Below, piece after piece: positions 1 to 12,519 of a DNA stretch of 64,000 nt; positions within the stretch are counted from its first letter, which is position 1; each line of letters starts with the position of its first letter. A program made the position numbers and the translations under genes. The stretch is taken from contig CM067584.1 in assembly GCA_034336665.1 (NCBI GenBank), positions 310,001-374,000 of the forward strand. The letters run 5' to 3'. The notes under the pieces are model-generated. The model had not been told where the DNA came from and searched no databases. It saw only the letters and a list, made by a program, of their open reading frames with translations. The stretch comes from Luscinia megarhynchos (taxonomy: Eukaryota > Chordata > Aves > Passeriformes > Turdidae).

Positions 1-186
1 CAGCCAGGAGCTCTGTTCTATTCAGAACTTTTATCTGGGCTGGCTGGGGCAGAACCCAGCCCTGGCAGCAGCACCCTGGGTGCCCCAGGACGCTCTGTCC
101 TCCCTGTTTGCACCTCTCTATCTGCACAGAGCTCAGGCAGAGCCTCGGGGGACCTGCTGGCTCTGACTGCCGCTTTGCCCTGGCAG

Positions 187-3100
187 GGACACCGATGTGC
201 ACACCGTGGCCTCGCTGTTCAAGCTGTACCTGCGGGAGCTCCCGGAGCCTGTCGTGCCCTGGCGGCAGTACGAGGATTTCCTGCTCTGTGGGCAGGCTCT
301 GGAAGCTGATGAGACAAAGGTAGAGATGCTCCTCTTTTCCTCCTGTTAGAGGCAATAAAATGATCAAGCCGCATTAAGAATAATCAAAAGAAAATAGTTT
401 TATTTCGCGACCGAAATGCGGTCTTAGGCGCAATGCAAACAGGGCAGCGCTGGGTGAACACTGATCCGAGCTCTGTTGCTCCGGGTTGGTTTCATACAGC
501 TTTTCCCCCCGGGGCAGAGGTTCTTCTTTCCTTTCATTGCTTCACATATTCATGTAGTTTTCTTTCTCTGTGCTGGGCTGGACAAAACCATTTCTGGGAA
601 GCGATGGATGTTGATGAACGCTGATGTTGGTTTTACTGGGAATCCAGTGATGAGATGTATGTTCCTGACGACTCTGGTTATCGTGATTGGTGATATTTAT
701 CAAGTGTTCATCGCTGGGGTGTTCCCGGACCGTCCCAGAAAGGGCCCATCTCCACTGGAGCCACGTCTATTAACTTGCTAATTTCGATCTCTTTTCTTTG
801 TCACCAGCTGTAATTTTACAGCTACAGCTTTTCCCCAACTGCTGCGTGTGTTCTAAATATTTTTATTTTTTTCATACAAGCATGTTTTATTCCACATAAA
901 TTTCACACAAACACGGATTATTTTATAACATATATTACACTCCTCCTGGCCTTAAAATCAGGTTTCAGTGCCAGGGCACCGTGGTAAGCTGGAGGTGCCG
1001 AGTGCATGGCAGTATCAGCACAGCTTTGGAATCTGGGGAGGGAAAAAAAGGAAAAAAAATTAATAAGAAAAGCTCCCCCAAAGCCAGTGAGGTTTTCCAA
1101 CTTGGCTACATGGGCTTGGGAATTTTAAAGCTTAAATTTCTTCCCTTTGGGGTTAAAGATATCCTAAATGTTTCTACACAAGACTCTGGAGGAGATGAGG
1201 CAGGATCAGTTGTTGCAGAGCTCATCCCTCATGTGCTGGGCTGGAGGGGACCCTGCTCCTTCTGTGGGCGCCCGTCCTTGAGAGCCCTGCAGAGCCTCTC
1301 TGTGTCCCACGGAGAAATGGAGCTCCAAGGGGAGCAGATTCAGGAGAACCAGAGGCACGGAATAACTAAGTTTGGAAAAGATGCCCAAGATCATCAACCA
1401 CGAGCCAGCCCCACTCCCAGGGTCAGAAGTGACCCCTGTCCTTAGTGCCACCAGTAGCCCTGTCCCCAGTGCCACCAGTGACCCCTGTCTCCAGTGCCAG
1501 CAGTGACCCTGTCCCCAGTGCCAGCAGTGACCCCTGTCCCCAGTCCCAGCAGTGACCCTGTCCCCAGTGCCAGCAGTGACCCCTGTCCTTAGTGCCAGCA
1601 GTGATCCTGTCCTTAGTGCCAGCAGTGACCCCTGTCCCCAGTGCCACCACTGATCCCTGTCCCCAGTGCTACCAGTGACCCCTGTCCCCAGTGCCACCAG
1701 TGACCCCTGTCCTTAGTGCCACCAGTGACCCCCTGTCCCCAGTGCCACCAATGACCCCTGTCCTTAGTGCCACCAGTGACCCCTGTCCCCAGTGCCACCA
1801 ATGACCCCCTGTCCTTAGTGCCACCAGTGACCCCTGTCCCCAGTGCCAGCAGTGATCCTGTCCTTAGTGCCACCAGGGTCACTACCCCTGTCCCCAGTGC
1901 CACCAATGACCCCTGTCCTTAGTGCCACCAGTGACCCCTGTCCCCAGTGCCAGCAGTGATCCTGTCCTTAGTGCCACCAGTGACCCCTGTCCTTAGTGCC
2001 ACCAGTGACCCCTGTCCCCAGTGCCAGCAGTGACCCCTGTCCCCAGTGCCCCCACCCATGTCTGGAGCACTTCCAGGGCTGAGGCCTCCCCCACTGGGGG
2101 TGGCCAGGGGGAGACCCCACACCAGCCTGGCTGGGGTGACCAAGAGCTGGGGCCAGACGTGCCTGTGAATTCTCCTGGAGCTGTTTTTTTCACCACTTAG
2201 GGCCACCAGGAGCTCCTGAAGCAGCTGTCCCTCCTCCCCAGAGACAACTACAACCTCCTCAGCTACATCTGCAGGTCAGTGTCTGCACGGGGTGTGCACA
2301 GCTGGGGTTTGGGGTTGGGGAGCACAAATGTCACCCCAAGGATGACTCCTCCAGGCAGAGCCTTCTTGAGCTGTGCTTTGGCTCCCTTTGAGTCACCAGA
2401 TCCCGATTTTTGTAGAGGAGAATTTCAGCCCCTGGGATAAACCCCCTGACAATGCCTGAGCACGAATCACCACCCTCAAACTCTCTTATAAATCCCTGGG
2501 AATTAAAACCAGGTCTAGTTTTCCTGGACAAAAGCCTTGTGCACCAAAACTTCTGGGCTTCAACCAGCCTGGGTGGTTTTTCCCTGGCTGGAGTTTTGAG
2601 AAGGGGATTCCCTTCCTTTCTGGTTTGTTCTAAGGGGAGCAGCTGCTCACATGTGTTTTTTTGTTTTTTTTATATTTTTAATTCTGGTTGAAGTAAGACC
2701 CAGCTCCAGTTCAGTTCTAAGGCTGAGTGTTTCTGCCCTTGTGACTGAGAGGAAGAGCTGGGAGGATGAATCAGGTCTTTTTCACCAGCAATCTTCCACC
2801 TCTGATGTGAAATATTTGCTCTGGAATTCTGGCAGGTTCCTCTATGAAATACAACTGAACTCCAGCGTCAACAAGATGAGTGTGGATAACCTGGCAACAG
2901 TGATAGGAGTGAACCTCATCAGACCCAGGATAGAGGACCCTGCAATTATCATGAGAGGTAAAAGGGACTCCTGCAATAAGTACCCTAGGAACAGCTGGCA
3001 TGCTGAAATCCTGACCTGCATCCACAGCCTCGAAATTAAAGATTTTCTGTGGTGCAGCTGAAAGAAAGCCAGAAATGTGCCCAGGCACAGTGAGTACAGA

Positions 3101-5458
3101 GTTGGGCTGCAAAGGTGTTTGTGATGTCAAAAACCTCTCAGGAGTTGACAAAATGACAAAAAACACCCCACTGCATGTTCTCTTCATGGAGCTCAACAGG
3201 TTCAGGAATTTGGTGAGATCATCTCTGTGCTGCTTAGAGCAGGAAGGTGTAAAATCCTTCTTGGGGGAACAGAGGAAACTCAAAGAAATGTGGTCCTCAT
3301 TTCCTTTCACTCATTGCATTTACTTTCTTTGGCTTTATGATCCTGCTCCTTGTTTTGTGTTCCGTCTCCATTTCAGACACGGAGCAGAAAACCCAGGTGC
3401 TGGGAGGGATCCCGTGGCACTGGGCTTGCCCCTGACAATCTCTAGTTCCTCCAGGCACACCCCAGGTCCAGAAGGTGATGACTGTGCTGATCAGTGACCA
3501 TGAGAAGCTCTTTCCCCCATCCAAGGATGTGCCTCCCTCCCCACCTGCCCCAGATGAGAAGAAAGCTCCTGTCCCTCGCAGCTCCGTGGGCTGGGGAGCT
3601 GCAGAGGAGCCCACAGCACCCAGAGCCTCCACCCAAAGGCAAATGGTGAGGATGGATCCCCAGGAATCATCAAAGCTGTGTTATTGAACGTGTGTTCATT
3701 GTGGCAGCTCTGACAGGGCAGCCAGCCCTACAAGCTTTTGCTATTTATAGGTTAAAAAGCTGTGTCTGTCACCCCTGGAATATTTACATCAGGAAAATGA
3801 TGTGCATAAACTTTCCACTTTCCTGTGGAAAATCTGCTGTTCTGGGGAATCTGAAAACTCCCAGAGCTTTTTGGCTGAACAGCCGAGCATATGAAACCTT
3901 CAGCTCAGGCTGGTGAAGGGAAAACAATGAGGATTAAAGGTTTTTCTTCAAAGGAATCTCTGCAAAAATGGTAAATGTGATGCAATTCAAAATGGTTTTT
4001 TATGGAAAAGCATGGCAATTCCTCCAGCATGTTGAAATGTGCCCTTTGTAAAGCCTGCATGGCAGCAGTGGCTGTGACCTGTCTGCTCCAGGGCTGCTTT
4101 TCTCTTTTGCAGAGGGATCACCCCAATTCCAGCAGCTCCCCTGGCCCAGCTGCCACCTCGAGCATCCCTGGGGAGGACATGGAGTCCAAAGACACCCAGG
4201 GAACGTGGAAAACACAGGCAAGGAAAAGAACTCAGACTTTGCCTACGAGGAAATCCTTCCTGGCAGCGGCTCCAGGGGAGAGGGGAAGCAAAGAGAGGAG
4301 CGATGTCCTCGCCAGTGACTTCTGGAAGGGCAGCACACGCCCTGTGCCCTCGGATGGACACAAGAGAACGTTGTCTCATGATCTTTTCAAGCTGCTCGAC
4401 CTCCACAGGGCTTCAGCCTTCGACAGTGGCCCCTCCTGCCAGGCAGAGAGTGGGGAGGGCAGCGGCTCCAGCCCCAGCCCTGCCAGCAGCATCTCCGAGA
4501 AGGAATTCCTGCCCTGCTTCAGTCCCAGCCACGAGCCCAAGGAGCCAGCCAGTGCCACCAGCAGCCCTGCTGAGGAGCCCAGCCCTGAGCAGGAGAGCAG
4601 GGAGTTCCTGCAAAGCATGATCCTCAAGCTGGAAAAGGATATGGAGGCACAGAGAAATGACTACGAGGGGCAGATTAAAAGGTAACTGCAGGGAGCTGCT
4701 TTCTGCAGAGTGGGAAATGTGACAGCAAACACTGCACTGATGGTTTACCAGCAGTGTCATGCAGTGTATAATAGCAGTGATTAATGATAAAATACAGTGT
4801 TTAGCAGGCTGTCTAAAAATCACTGAGCTGCACTGCACGAGCTGTGCTCTCATCACAGGGGGTGATGGATTATTACAACATCAGTGCTCCACAGCTCTTA
4901 TCACATCATTCCATGGCACTGCAATGCTCCTGCATTCCTTTGCATGGTCAGAATTCCTGTTACTGCCATGACATTGGCCTGTTAGACTCTCCAGAATTCA
5001 CCAGTACCATTATTACACCATTGGTTGTAACCATCAGCCCCACATGTTATTTTATTATGATTATTGTCCCATTATCAATACACGTGTATCACATTAATTG
5101 ATTTATTGCATCAAGTTATGTGGCCACGGAAGGGCTCAGGACAACATCTCTGGCTTGTTTTGAGGCTGAGGTGAGAATCCCTGAGAGCCAAATGATTTCC
5201 CAGACCTTATCCAATCCAATCCTTTCATGCTCTGTATCCCTTCACAGTCTCCAGGAGGAGAACTATGAAGCCTGGGCCAAAGTGGTGAGGCTGAGCCAGG
5301 ACATGGAGCAGGAGAAGAAGAAGTGTGGGGAGCTGGAGCTGAGGCTGGAGAACACCGAGCGCTTGCGGGAGGAGCTGGAGAAGAAAAACAAGATTCTCGA
5401 GGAGGAGTTAAAAAACTTAACTAAACCCACGAGTAAAACTGGTGCCAAAACCAACTAG
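187..5458 (+). CDS. ARHGAP25: Rho GTPase-activating protein 25, 3' six coding exons (5' part lies left of the window)
   Basis: ARHGAP25 is a Rac-directed GTPase-activating protein of blood cells; it speeds GTP hydrolysis and so damps actin remodelling and phagocytosis (family knowledge). Exons read here: 187-319, 2201-2274, 2836-2957, 3455-3645, 4113-4681 and 5248-5458, all with AG/GT borders and matching phases, giving 432 residues to a TAG at 5456. The first four exons carry the second half of the RhoGAP domain: [20 protein letters not shown], then [12 protein letters not shown], then [19 protein letters not shown]. The fifth exon is a Ser/Pro-rich linker. The end of the fifth and the sixth exon form a Glu/Lys-rich coiled coil ([20 protein letters not shown] onward). 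The human protein is about 645 residues, so the PH domain and the N-terminal part of the GAP domain are outside. ARHGAP22 and ARHGAP24 are paralogues; the next-door BMP10 and gastrokines favour ARHGAP25. Confidence 0.93.
1426..2056. repeat. 25-bp minisatellite in an ARHGAP25 intron
   Basis: About 25 head-to-tail copies of a 25-bp unit (AGTGACCCCTGTCCCCAGTG plus CCACC), with interchange between CCCCAGTG and CCTTAGTG variants. It lies in the intron between exons 187-319 and 2201-2274. The open frames across it on the minus strand (Gly/Thr/Trp-rich) are repeat shadows. Confidence 0.93.
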
Positions 5459-5924
5459 GAGGAGACACCCAGCTTTTCACAGACCCCAAATGCAGCTGCA
5501 CAAATGCACAGGAACTGCAGGTTCAGAGCCAAGGATTTCTATTGTCCAGTGTCCTGCTCCTGCCCACAGGCCAAGGGGGAGGAAGGAGAGCAGAGCTTAG
5601 AGGATGGTTCATGCTCTGAACCAGGAAATCTCAAAAATATCCTTTAGCTTTTTTGGGTGTGTTTATTTCAACTCTTCTTTCAGCTGCTCAGGTTACCTGG
5701 AGAACAGGCCAACACTTCCTGCTGCTCAGTTAGAATTGCACTCAGAAATTTGGGTTATGGACACGTTGTGCCTTCACAGAAAGAAACCAGAGGTGCCCCT
5801 CCTCCAGCTGCCTGTCTCCTTGCTGGAGACACCCAGGCAAAACATCCATGGATTTGGACAGGCAGAGGAGCCCCAGGCCTGGGGATGCACAGCCCTGGGT
5901 GGTGGAGATGCTCAGATCAATCCC

Positions 5925-6050
5925 AGCTGGATCCTGCTCACATCAATCCTACTGGTTCCTGCTCACCTCAATCCCACCTGGATCCTGCTCACATCAATTC
6001 CTAGCTGGTTTGTGCTCACCTCAATCCCACCTGGATCCTGCTCTCCTGGG
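5925..6050. repeat. Imperfect tandem repeat, about 24 bp, downstream of ARHGAP25 stop
   Basis: About five imperfect copies of a unit like CACCTGGATCCTGCTCACAT plus CAATCC. It probably lies within the ARHGAP25 3' UTR if the polyadenylation signal at 6910 is used. Confidence 0.7.
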
Positions 6051-6909
6051 GCAGCACAAGGCTCTGAGATCTCCTGCAGCATCACCTTCTGAGTGTGCCA
6101 GCCCCCACACCACAGCTCCAGGCAGAAAATCCCACCATCACCCAAACCTCTTCAGTCCAGCTGTTTTGAGTCACTCCCCACAGCTGGCTGTTCCTAAATC
6201 CAGCACTGCTGATGGAGCTTGGAGAGCACCTTACACAGCTGTACCTGGAGCTCTTTGTGCAAGGGGAGTCCATCAGCAGCTCCAGCACAGAAATGCTGCA
6301 TTTTCCCTGATGGACACACTCCAGAGGATGACAAATCTGGACTTTTTTACTGCCCCTGCTTTGGAACTTGGTTGTTTCTGAAGAGCAGATCAGGATTTCC
6401 TCAGCCAGCTTATGGAGCCCTGGGTTTGCACCCCAACGAGGATGTTGGGTCTCTCCCCAGCAGTGCTAAGATCCCCTGGACCCAAACGTGTCCCTGTGGT
6501 TTTTGTGACCTTTCTGCTTGTCCTCACCCCTGCCAGAGTCCTGCCAGCAGCACCACGGTGCTGCCACAGCTTCTGGTGGAGGAAAAGAGGAGGACAGGAC
6601 TCTGCACAGTTATTTTCTTCTACAGAAAACCTTTCATTTATTTATTTGAGGAGGGGAAACAGCCCAGCCTAGAGCCTTGATGAGGACAGGAAAGGGAAAG
6701 CCACAGAAATCTGCAGTTTTCAAGCAGGACCAAGCTCTGTGCCGGGCATGGTGAGGGGAATCACAACTCTGGGTTCTGCCTGAGAGGCAAAAGCTCAGCC
6801 CAGACAGGCTGGAGAGCTGTGTGACAGGGAAAATGAATGGGGGCAGAAAGGGACACAGAGGAAAATGTGGGAAACAAGGGGAGGTGGGAGTGGGAAAATG
6901 TTATTGGAG

Positions 6910-6915
6910 AATAAA
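6910..6915 (+). terminator. Candidate ARHGAP25 polyadenylation signal
   Basis: AATAAA about 1.45 kb after the stop codon; I saw no earlier clear canonical hexamer. This would give a 3' UTR of about 1.5 kb. Transcript evidence is absent, so this is inference. Confidence 0.4.
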
Positions 6916-9892
6916 AGCCAGTGTTGGGTATGAAGCACTTGCTGCTCTCAGCCTTGCTGGGGGTAGAAGGGGACTGGTTTAGCCCTAAAACTGAGCCCAG
7001 ACTCAGTCTCAGATCCAGTTAGGTGCACTGAACCCACCTTTGCTCAGCTGTGGATATGAAATCTGGGGAAGGAGCAGTTTGTGAGAGCTGAGCTGTTTTC
7101 AGAAATCCAACCCCTAAGTGACTCCAGGGGTTTTCCTTTGCACAGAATCCCACAGACCACAGAGCTCCCCTCTGTCCTGCCCACAAACCTTCAGGGAATG
7201 ACTGTTCCAGAGACCCCCTGGGTCTCCTGAAAATCCCAAAGACCCACAGCCAAGGTCCTCTGCTCTGCCAGGAATCTGAGTCTTGGCCATGGGAAATCTC
7301 AGGAGGACATGGAGAGGATCTGCACTGGGCAGTGGGGTTGGACCTGCAGCTGCAGCTCCACGGCTTTGCAGAGGGATGGACGTCATGGAGAGGAGCCCCA
7401 GGGAGGGCAGGTGGCCTCAGCCATCCCCATGCCCACCCACAGCTGCCCTCCCACACACCACAGGAGCTGTGTCCTGAAGTCTCTTTCAGTTTCTTTCTGC
7501 TGCTCTCCAAGTCCCCACCGTGGGACCTTCCTGGCACTCTGAGGTTCCAAAGTACCTGCACCATTTCACAGCTGAGTCTTCCCTGGGATTTCAGATGACC
7601 ATGACAGAGCTGCTTCAGTGTTTATTTGATTTTTTTACCTCTGCAGAAGCTCTTCAACCATCTGAGCCTCAGGCCCAGGAGTCACTGGGGAGAAACTTCT
7701 CCTTCTCCATCGGGTTCAGGAGCAGCATCGTGAACATCTGGGCTGGAAATGCCACACGCTCCTTTCTGCAAAGATCAAAAGTGTGAAGAGGCCAATAATT
7801 CCTGCACAGCAGACTGTAATGACGTGCAAAGGCTTGGCTGAGGCTCAGAAATCTCCACGATGAGGACAAGTGCACGTTATTTAAAATAAACTGCACATTC
7901 CTCTGCTTCCGCTCAGATAGGCAAAACAACCCCGTGGCTGCCAGGATCACAGGGGCTCCTTTGAAGATATTCCACCCATTAGCATTTGCAGCGTTTATAG
8001 AGGTCATCTGTGAAAGAGAGACTTTCCAATAGAGGTCAGGTGGGCTGGAAATTCCTGAGAGCCTAGAGCGGAGAGAGACACAGGCACCTTGAAAGCTGCT
8101 GCCTTGGGTGCTGTAAGATAATGAGGATTTTTTTTTTTTTTTTGTAAATGAGCTTTTTCCAGAGATAGAGAACCATGAACTGCCCATGCCAGGGCTGTGA
8201 CACTGCACCCTTTTCATCCCTGTGGGGGTGGGTGTCCTCTCTGCCCAGCCCAGAGCCTGCTCTGGATTTTCTGCACTTGTACATCTCTGCTGCAGACCCC
8301 ACAAGGTGAGATCCCCAAAACTGACTGGTGCCCAGCCTGCATTCCCTTCCTCCCTCTCTTTCTGCAGCCAGGCCATGAAGCTTTTTGGGGTGGGAGCAGC
8401 AGAGGCTCTCCCTGTTCCTGGGGCAGGGGTTGTAAAGGACATTATAAACTCACAGCAGGGGTTTCGTGGCCTTTCAGCTCAGCAGGTTTTGGGCATTGAC
8501 TCTGGATCCCCTGGAGATGCTGCTCCTGTCACATAAAAACACAACAGAATGTTTACCACAGAGAAGGAAGATCCTTTCCAGCCCTGTCCTGTAGGCTTGG
8601 AAACTTCCAAAAAGACATTTTCACCCCTTACCCTCCCACTGTGAGAGACACAAGAGCTTCACCAAGGTGATAACGCTGAGATCAGACCGAGGATTTTCCT
8701 CTCCCTTTAAATGTGACATGGATTTCCAAATTAGAGCTGTTAAACCACAGATCCCAGTGCATCAAAAGCTGTTGAATCATGCAGTGTGGGATGAGAGCAA
8801 GATAACTTTTAGGCCATCCTTTCAGTCTCCTCACTGCATTCTTTGTCCTAGAGCAGAAAGTCTGTTCTACTCTTCTCAGATATTTACTAAATAAATTCAT
8901 TTAGAATTCACTCTGTTGTATCCAAGGGTTTGGTAGGCGTGAGAGGCAAGAAAATAAAATTATCCTTCTCACATTATTGTGTTTGGATCCCAAGCCAGTC
9001 ACGCTTATTGTGACTTATCCCCTCATATTTATCAAAGTTGTGGTTTTGGCATGATAGGAGCTTTCCTTTTTTAGCCTGGCCAGTGCACAGAGGGGCACGT
9101 TGCAGTGGGAGGCGAGGTGGACGTGCAGGAAGTGTCCAGCCATGCTGAGGAGGCTTTGTCCAGACCCCAGGAGCAGGGAGAACATGTTGTTCCAGAGGGA
9201 TGCAGTCCCTCCATCCTTCCTTTACGTGGGAGCTGAGAGCTGCCCCCAAACCAGGCTGCTTTTGGGAAGGAAACACCACCAGGCTGGGTGGGGGAACAAC
9301 TCTTCAGCAATGTGGGGAGGGAAACGTGTCCCAAAGGTTGGCAGAAGTGCCCCTGTCCCACTTCTCCTGTGCTTTCCTGCCACCTTGCTGCAGCACTGGG
9401 ATCTACAAAGCCACAGTGGCCGGCAGGAGGAACAACTTGGGGAAAAGAAACATCCTGATAATGCCAGGGAACAGCAGCAGGAACCAGCTGGGGTAGCAGG
9501 GGCTAAGAGGTGTCAAAATAGGATCTTCTTTGGAGAAAATCCTCATCTGTTCTAGCCCCAAACCCTGCCAGTTTGGGAGCTGTGAGATGTTCAACCAGCC
9601 CGAGTGCTGCTATGGTGAATGTGGCTCCAGTTCTTGGAGATCCACACTGCCGAAATCTCCTGCATGAGGATGCCCACCACGGTCTCCCTCGGGGCAGGAG
9701 TTCCCCCTTCCCTCTGCAAGGGCTTCCCCAGCAGGTGATTCCCATGAGCAGGAGTGCCCAGCAGTTAATTGGGGTTTCTCAGTAAAAAAGGTTTATAACT
9801 TCTAATACAGAGGCAGGGATTTGGGTGTGATTTTCCTGGCTGTGGGGCAGAGCAGAGGCCTTGGTGGTGCTGCAGGAATTCAGGGTGTGCTC
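6916..9892. other. Intergenic stretch without a recognised gene
   Basis: I see no exon with coding character. The long open frames here (for example 257 codons on the minus strand from 8442) have no recognisable motif. A run of about 18 T lies near 8127-8144. Confidence 0.6.
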
Positions 9893-9996
9893 AGCCTTTA
9901 GGAAACATCCAAGAACCATCTGAGGTGAGCAGCCCTGCCCAGCAGAGAAGGAAATATCCCATTTTCTCCTCAGCCTTTAGGAAACATCTGAGAACC

Positions 9997-11016
9997 TGTT
10001 ACTGTATGGGGCTGTGGAGTGGTGAAAGGTCCCTCTTGCATGCAGCAAGAAATAGCAATTTATTGAAGAAAGCCATGGCCTTTATATAAAAGAGATTGTG
10101 GAAAACAAAGAAAAGATTCTGTCTTGAGTTGCAATACAGTATGTGGCCAGAAATGTGAATTCTGTCCCCATCTGCTGCAGCCGGGTGGGGCAGTGACCGT
10201 GATCTCCTGGCACATATTATCTGCTAATGGGCCGGCTTTAAACCAGCTGGGGCAATCATCTTTATCTTTCCACAGCCCATCCTCCCTCCAGGAGATATCT
10301 CCTGTTAATGGCCATTGAATCCCAGGGCATGACTGATAAAATTCCATCATCCCACTGGGAGATGCTCCAGCCAGGGGGAGGAGCCAAACATTTCCTACCC
10401 AAATAAAAACTGAGATTTTTGACAGCAAGATACCTTCTTTCCACTGGATTCCAGAGGAAAACCAGACCCTTCCACATTATCCCTGGACCTTCAGAGGAAA
10501 ACTGCACCTTCTACAGGAGCACTGCTCCAGCTGAACCACACCTGCCCCTGCAGGAGGATGCAGCCACCATTGAATGGGACTGCTGCCAACACCCTGACTG
10601 CCTGACGGGTGTCAGTTTGGATTCTGACTCTGGCAGTGTTCTGGGATTGTTCTTTGTAATACTGTATTTCTATTTTAATTTTCCCAGTAAAGAACTGTTA
10701 TTCCTAATTCCCCTATTTTTGCCTGAGAGCCCCTTAATTTCAAAATGATAATAATTTGGAGGGAGGGGGTTTACATTCTCCATTTCAAAGAGAAGCTTCT
10801 GCCTTTATTGGCAGACACCTGCCCTTCAAACCAGGACAGATTCATTGGTCCAAGAAGGCAACACCTCCTCAAAAACATACTTTTACAAAACATCACACCT
10901 CTCACACAGCCTGCAGGTGCATAATTATTGTTATAATTTATTTACCTTGTAAAGGCCTGAGAAAGGCAAGGCCTCAGGGCTGCTTTTTCCCTGGTTCCCA
11001 GTAGTATCCAACAACA
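9997..11016 (-). mobile_element. Solo LTR of an endogenous retrovirus, ERVK-like, interrupted by a second LTR
   Basis: The element begins TGTTACTG and ends CAACAACA. It is flanked by an exact 6-bp target duplication AGAACC (9991-9996 and 11017-11022), the size usual for ERVK-type integrases. Without the nested insertion only about 296 bp remain (9997-10119 and 10844-11016). The right-hand part matches the LTR at 28936-29273, for example ATTGGTCCAAGAAGGCAA and TTTTTCCCTGGTTCCCAGT. T-rich polyadenylation-like strings suggest transcription on the minus strand. No retroviral coding sequence is present. Confidence 0.85.
10120..10838 (+). mobile_element. Solo LTR, avian ERVL-like, nested in the LTR at 9997-11016
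   Basis: It starts TGTCTTGAG and ends ACCAGGACA, with near-inverted termini, and is flanked by an exact 5-bp duplication GATTC (10115-10119 and 10839-10843), the size usual for ERVL. The 3' part (AATAATTTGGAGGGAGGGGG, CATTTCAAAGAGAAGC, CAGACACCTGCCCTTCAAAC) resembles avian ERVL LTR ends that I know. It is about 719 bp with no coding capacity. Confidence 0.85.
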
Positions 11017-11158
11017 AGAACCCACAGAGGTGAGCAGCCTGCTTAGCAGAGAAAGAAATATCCCATTTTCTCCTGAGCCTTTAGGAAACATCCGAGAACC
11101 CTCTGAGCTGAGCAGCCTATCCAGCAGAGAAAGAAACATTCCATTTTTTCCTGAGCCC

Positions 11159-12504
11159 ATCATGGGGGAAGCTTCACCAAAAGCCCTTTCCACACAGCCC
11201 TGTCCCCAGGGTGTCCCTGCATCCCGAGGGGCCAAGGGCACCGACGCTCCCGGCGCCGTCAGCGGCCGCTGGTGCCGCGTGTGAAAATTCTCTTTATCAC
11301 GTGTAAAAACGCAATGTGATATTTCATCCCTCTTCACACAATGTCCCGATAGCAGGGGCTGGGAACAGGGCAGCGTTCCTGAAATCTCAGCTGGCCCCAG
11401 GCTCTGCTGCATCCAGGGGGAGATTTCCCCCCAGCCAGGGCTGGGCTTCGACCTCTGGCTGACGAAATGAGGAGAAGTCTTGGCCTGGCACCTGCACCCT
11501 GAGCATGTGAGAGGTAAATCTTTCCTTTCCCTGGCAGTGCTGCCGTGTTTCCTTCCTGGTCTCCCTGATAAAGGCTGCCTCAGGCTGCCATCCAGCCTCC
11601 CCTTCAGCTCCACGTGCTCTGGGTGAGATCCACACTCAACCCCTAAAGGCCAGGGGGGGTTTTGAGTCTTTTCAGCGACACCTTTACCCTGTGTGTCCCT
11701 TCCTGGAGCTCCAGGGATGGATCTTTGAGCACTGTCAAGTGTTCTCTTCACATGCATCCACATTTCTGATGCCACTGTGGGTCTGGTGCTCATTTGAAGT
11801 GCTGAGAGCTCTGTGGAAATGCCTTTCCAAAAGGAGGCAGGAGGTCAGCCAAGCACCCCAAGGACAGTTGTTCCCAACACAACAGCTCCAGACAGCGCTG
11901 AGGAGTGAAAGGTCAAAATATCCACTGGAAACTGGAGTGTTGTCACACCCTGGGATGTTTCCTTGGGGACTGGGAACGTCCTTTGCTATATCCCTCCTAT
12001 CCCGGGTAAAGAAAGCTCTGTAAAGTGTGAAATGGGGATAAATCACATCTACAGTTTGCAGGAGACAGGGGACAAATGTTCAGAGACTCATTATCTCCAC
12101 AGAGCTGGATCTGTCCCCTTGCTGGCAGGGCAAAGTGTTGGTGTGGGGTCAGGGAGAGCATGGGGAGGGATGGAAAGGCAGCAGCAGATTAAATTGCTGT
12201 CAGCCACTCTGACCTGCTCCTGCTCACCCAGACCTGAAGCCCCACTGGTGATGGCAAGCAGGATAGCTTTTAAAAATAAAATTGCAGTTTTAAAAATAAA
12301 ATTGCCTTTGCTCCATTTGTCAGCTGTTGAGAAATCAGAGGCAGAGAGAGCACAGAGGGTGAAGCTCCCTCACATCCCACCCCAACCTTGGAGCTTGGGC
12401 ATGGTTTGCAGGGCCCAGGCTGATCTTTGCTTTCCCTGCTTGACCTTCCCATCCTCACTGAGCTTTGGGACCAGAGCAAGGAGCACCAGGATGCTGCACC
12501 TGCA
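11159..12504. other. Intergenic stretch without a recognised gene
   Basis: No exon-like sequence recognised. A 283-codon open frame on the minus strand (11793-10942) runs into the LTR and has no domain character. Confidence 0.55.
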
Positions 12505-12519
12505 GTGCCTGGGCCACAT

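Larger units (their letters stand above)
9893..11158. repeat. Short direct repeat of about 75 bp, two copies on each side of an LTR insertion
   Basis: A unit of roughly 75 bp containing GAGGTGAGCAGCC, CAGAGAAGGAAATATCCC and CCTTTAGGAAACATC occurs twice at 9893-9996 and twice at 11023-11158. The array is interrupted by the nested LTRs at 9997-11016. Confidence 0.75.

Noticed and set aside
7669..8442. 257-codon minus-strand open frame
   Set aside because: No recognisable domain; contains a Lys run from a poly-T tract; looks like chance.
10942..11793. 283-codon minus-strand open frame
   Set aside because: No motif, compositionally biased, and it overlaps the LTR and its flanking repeat.
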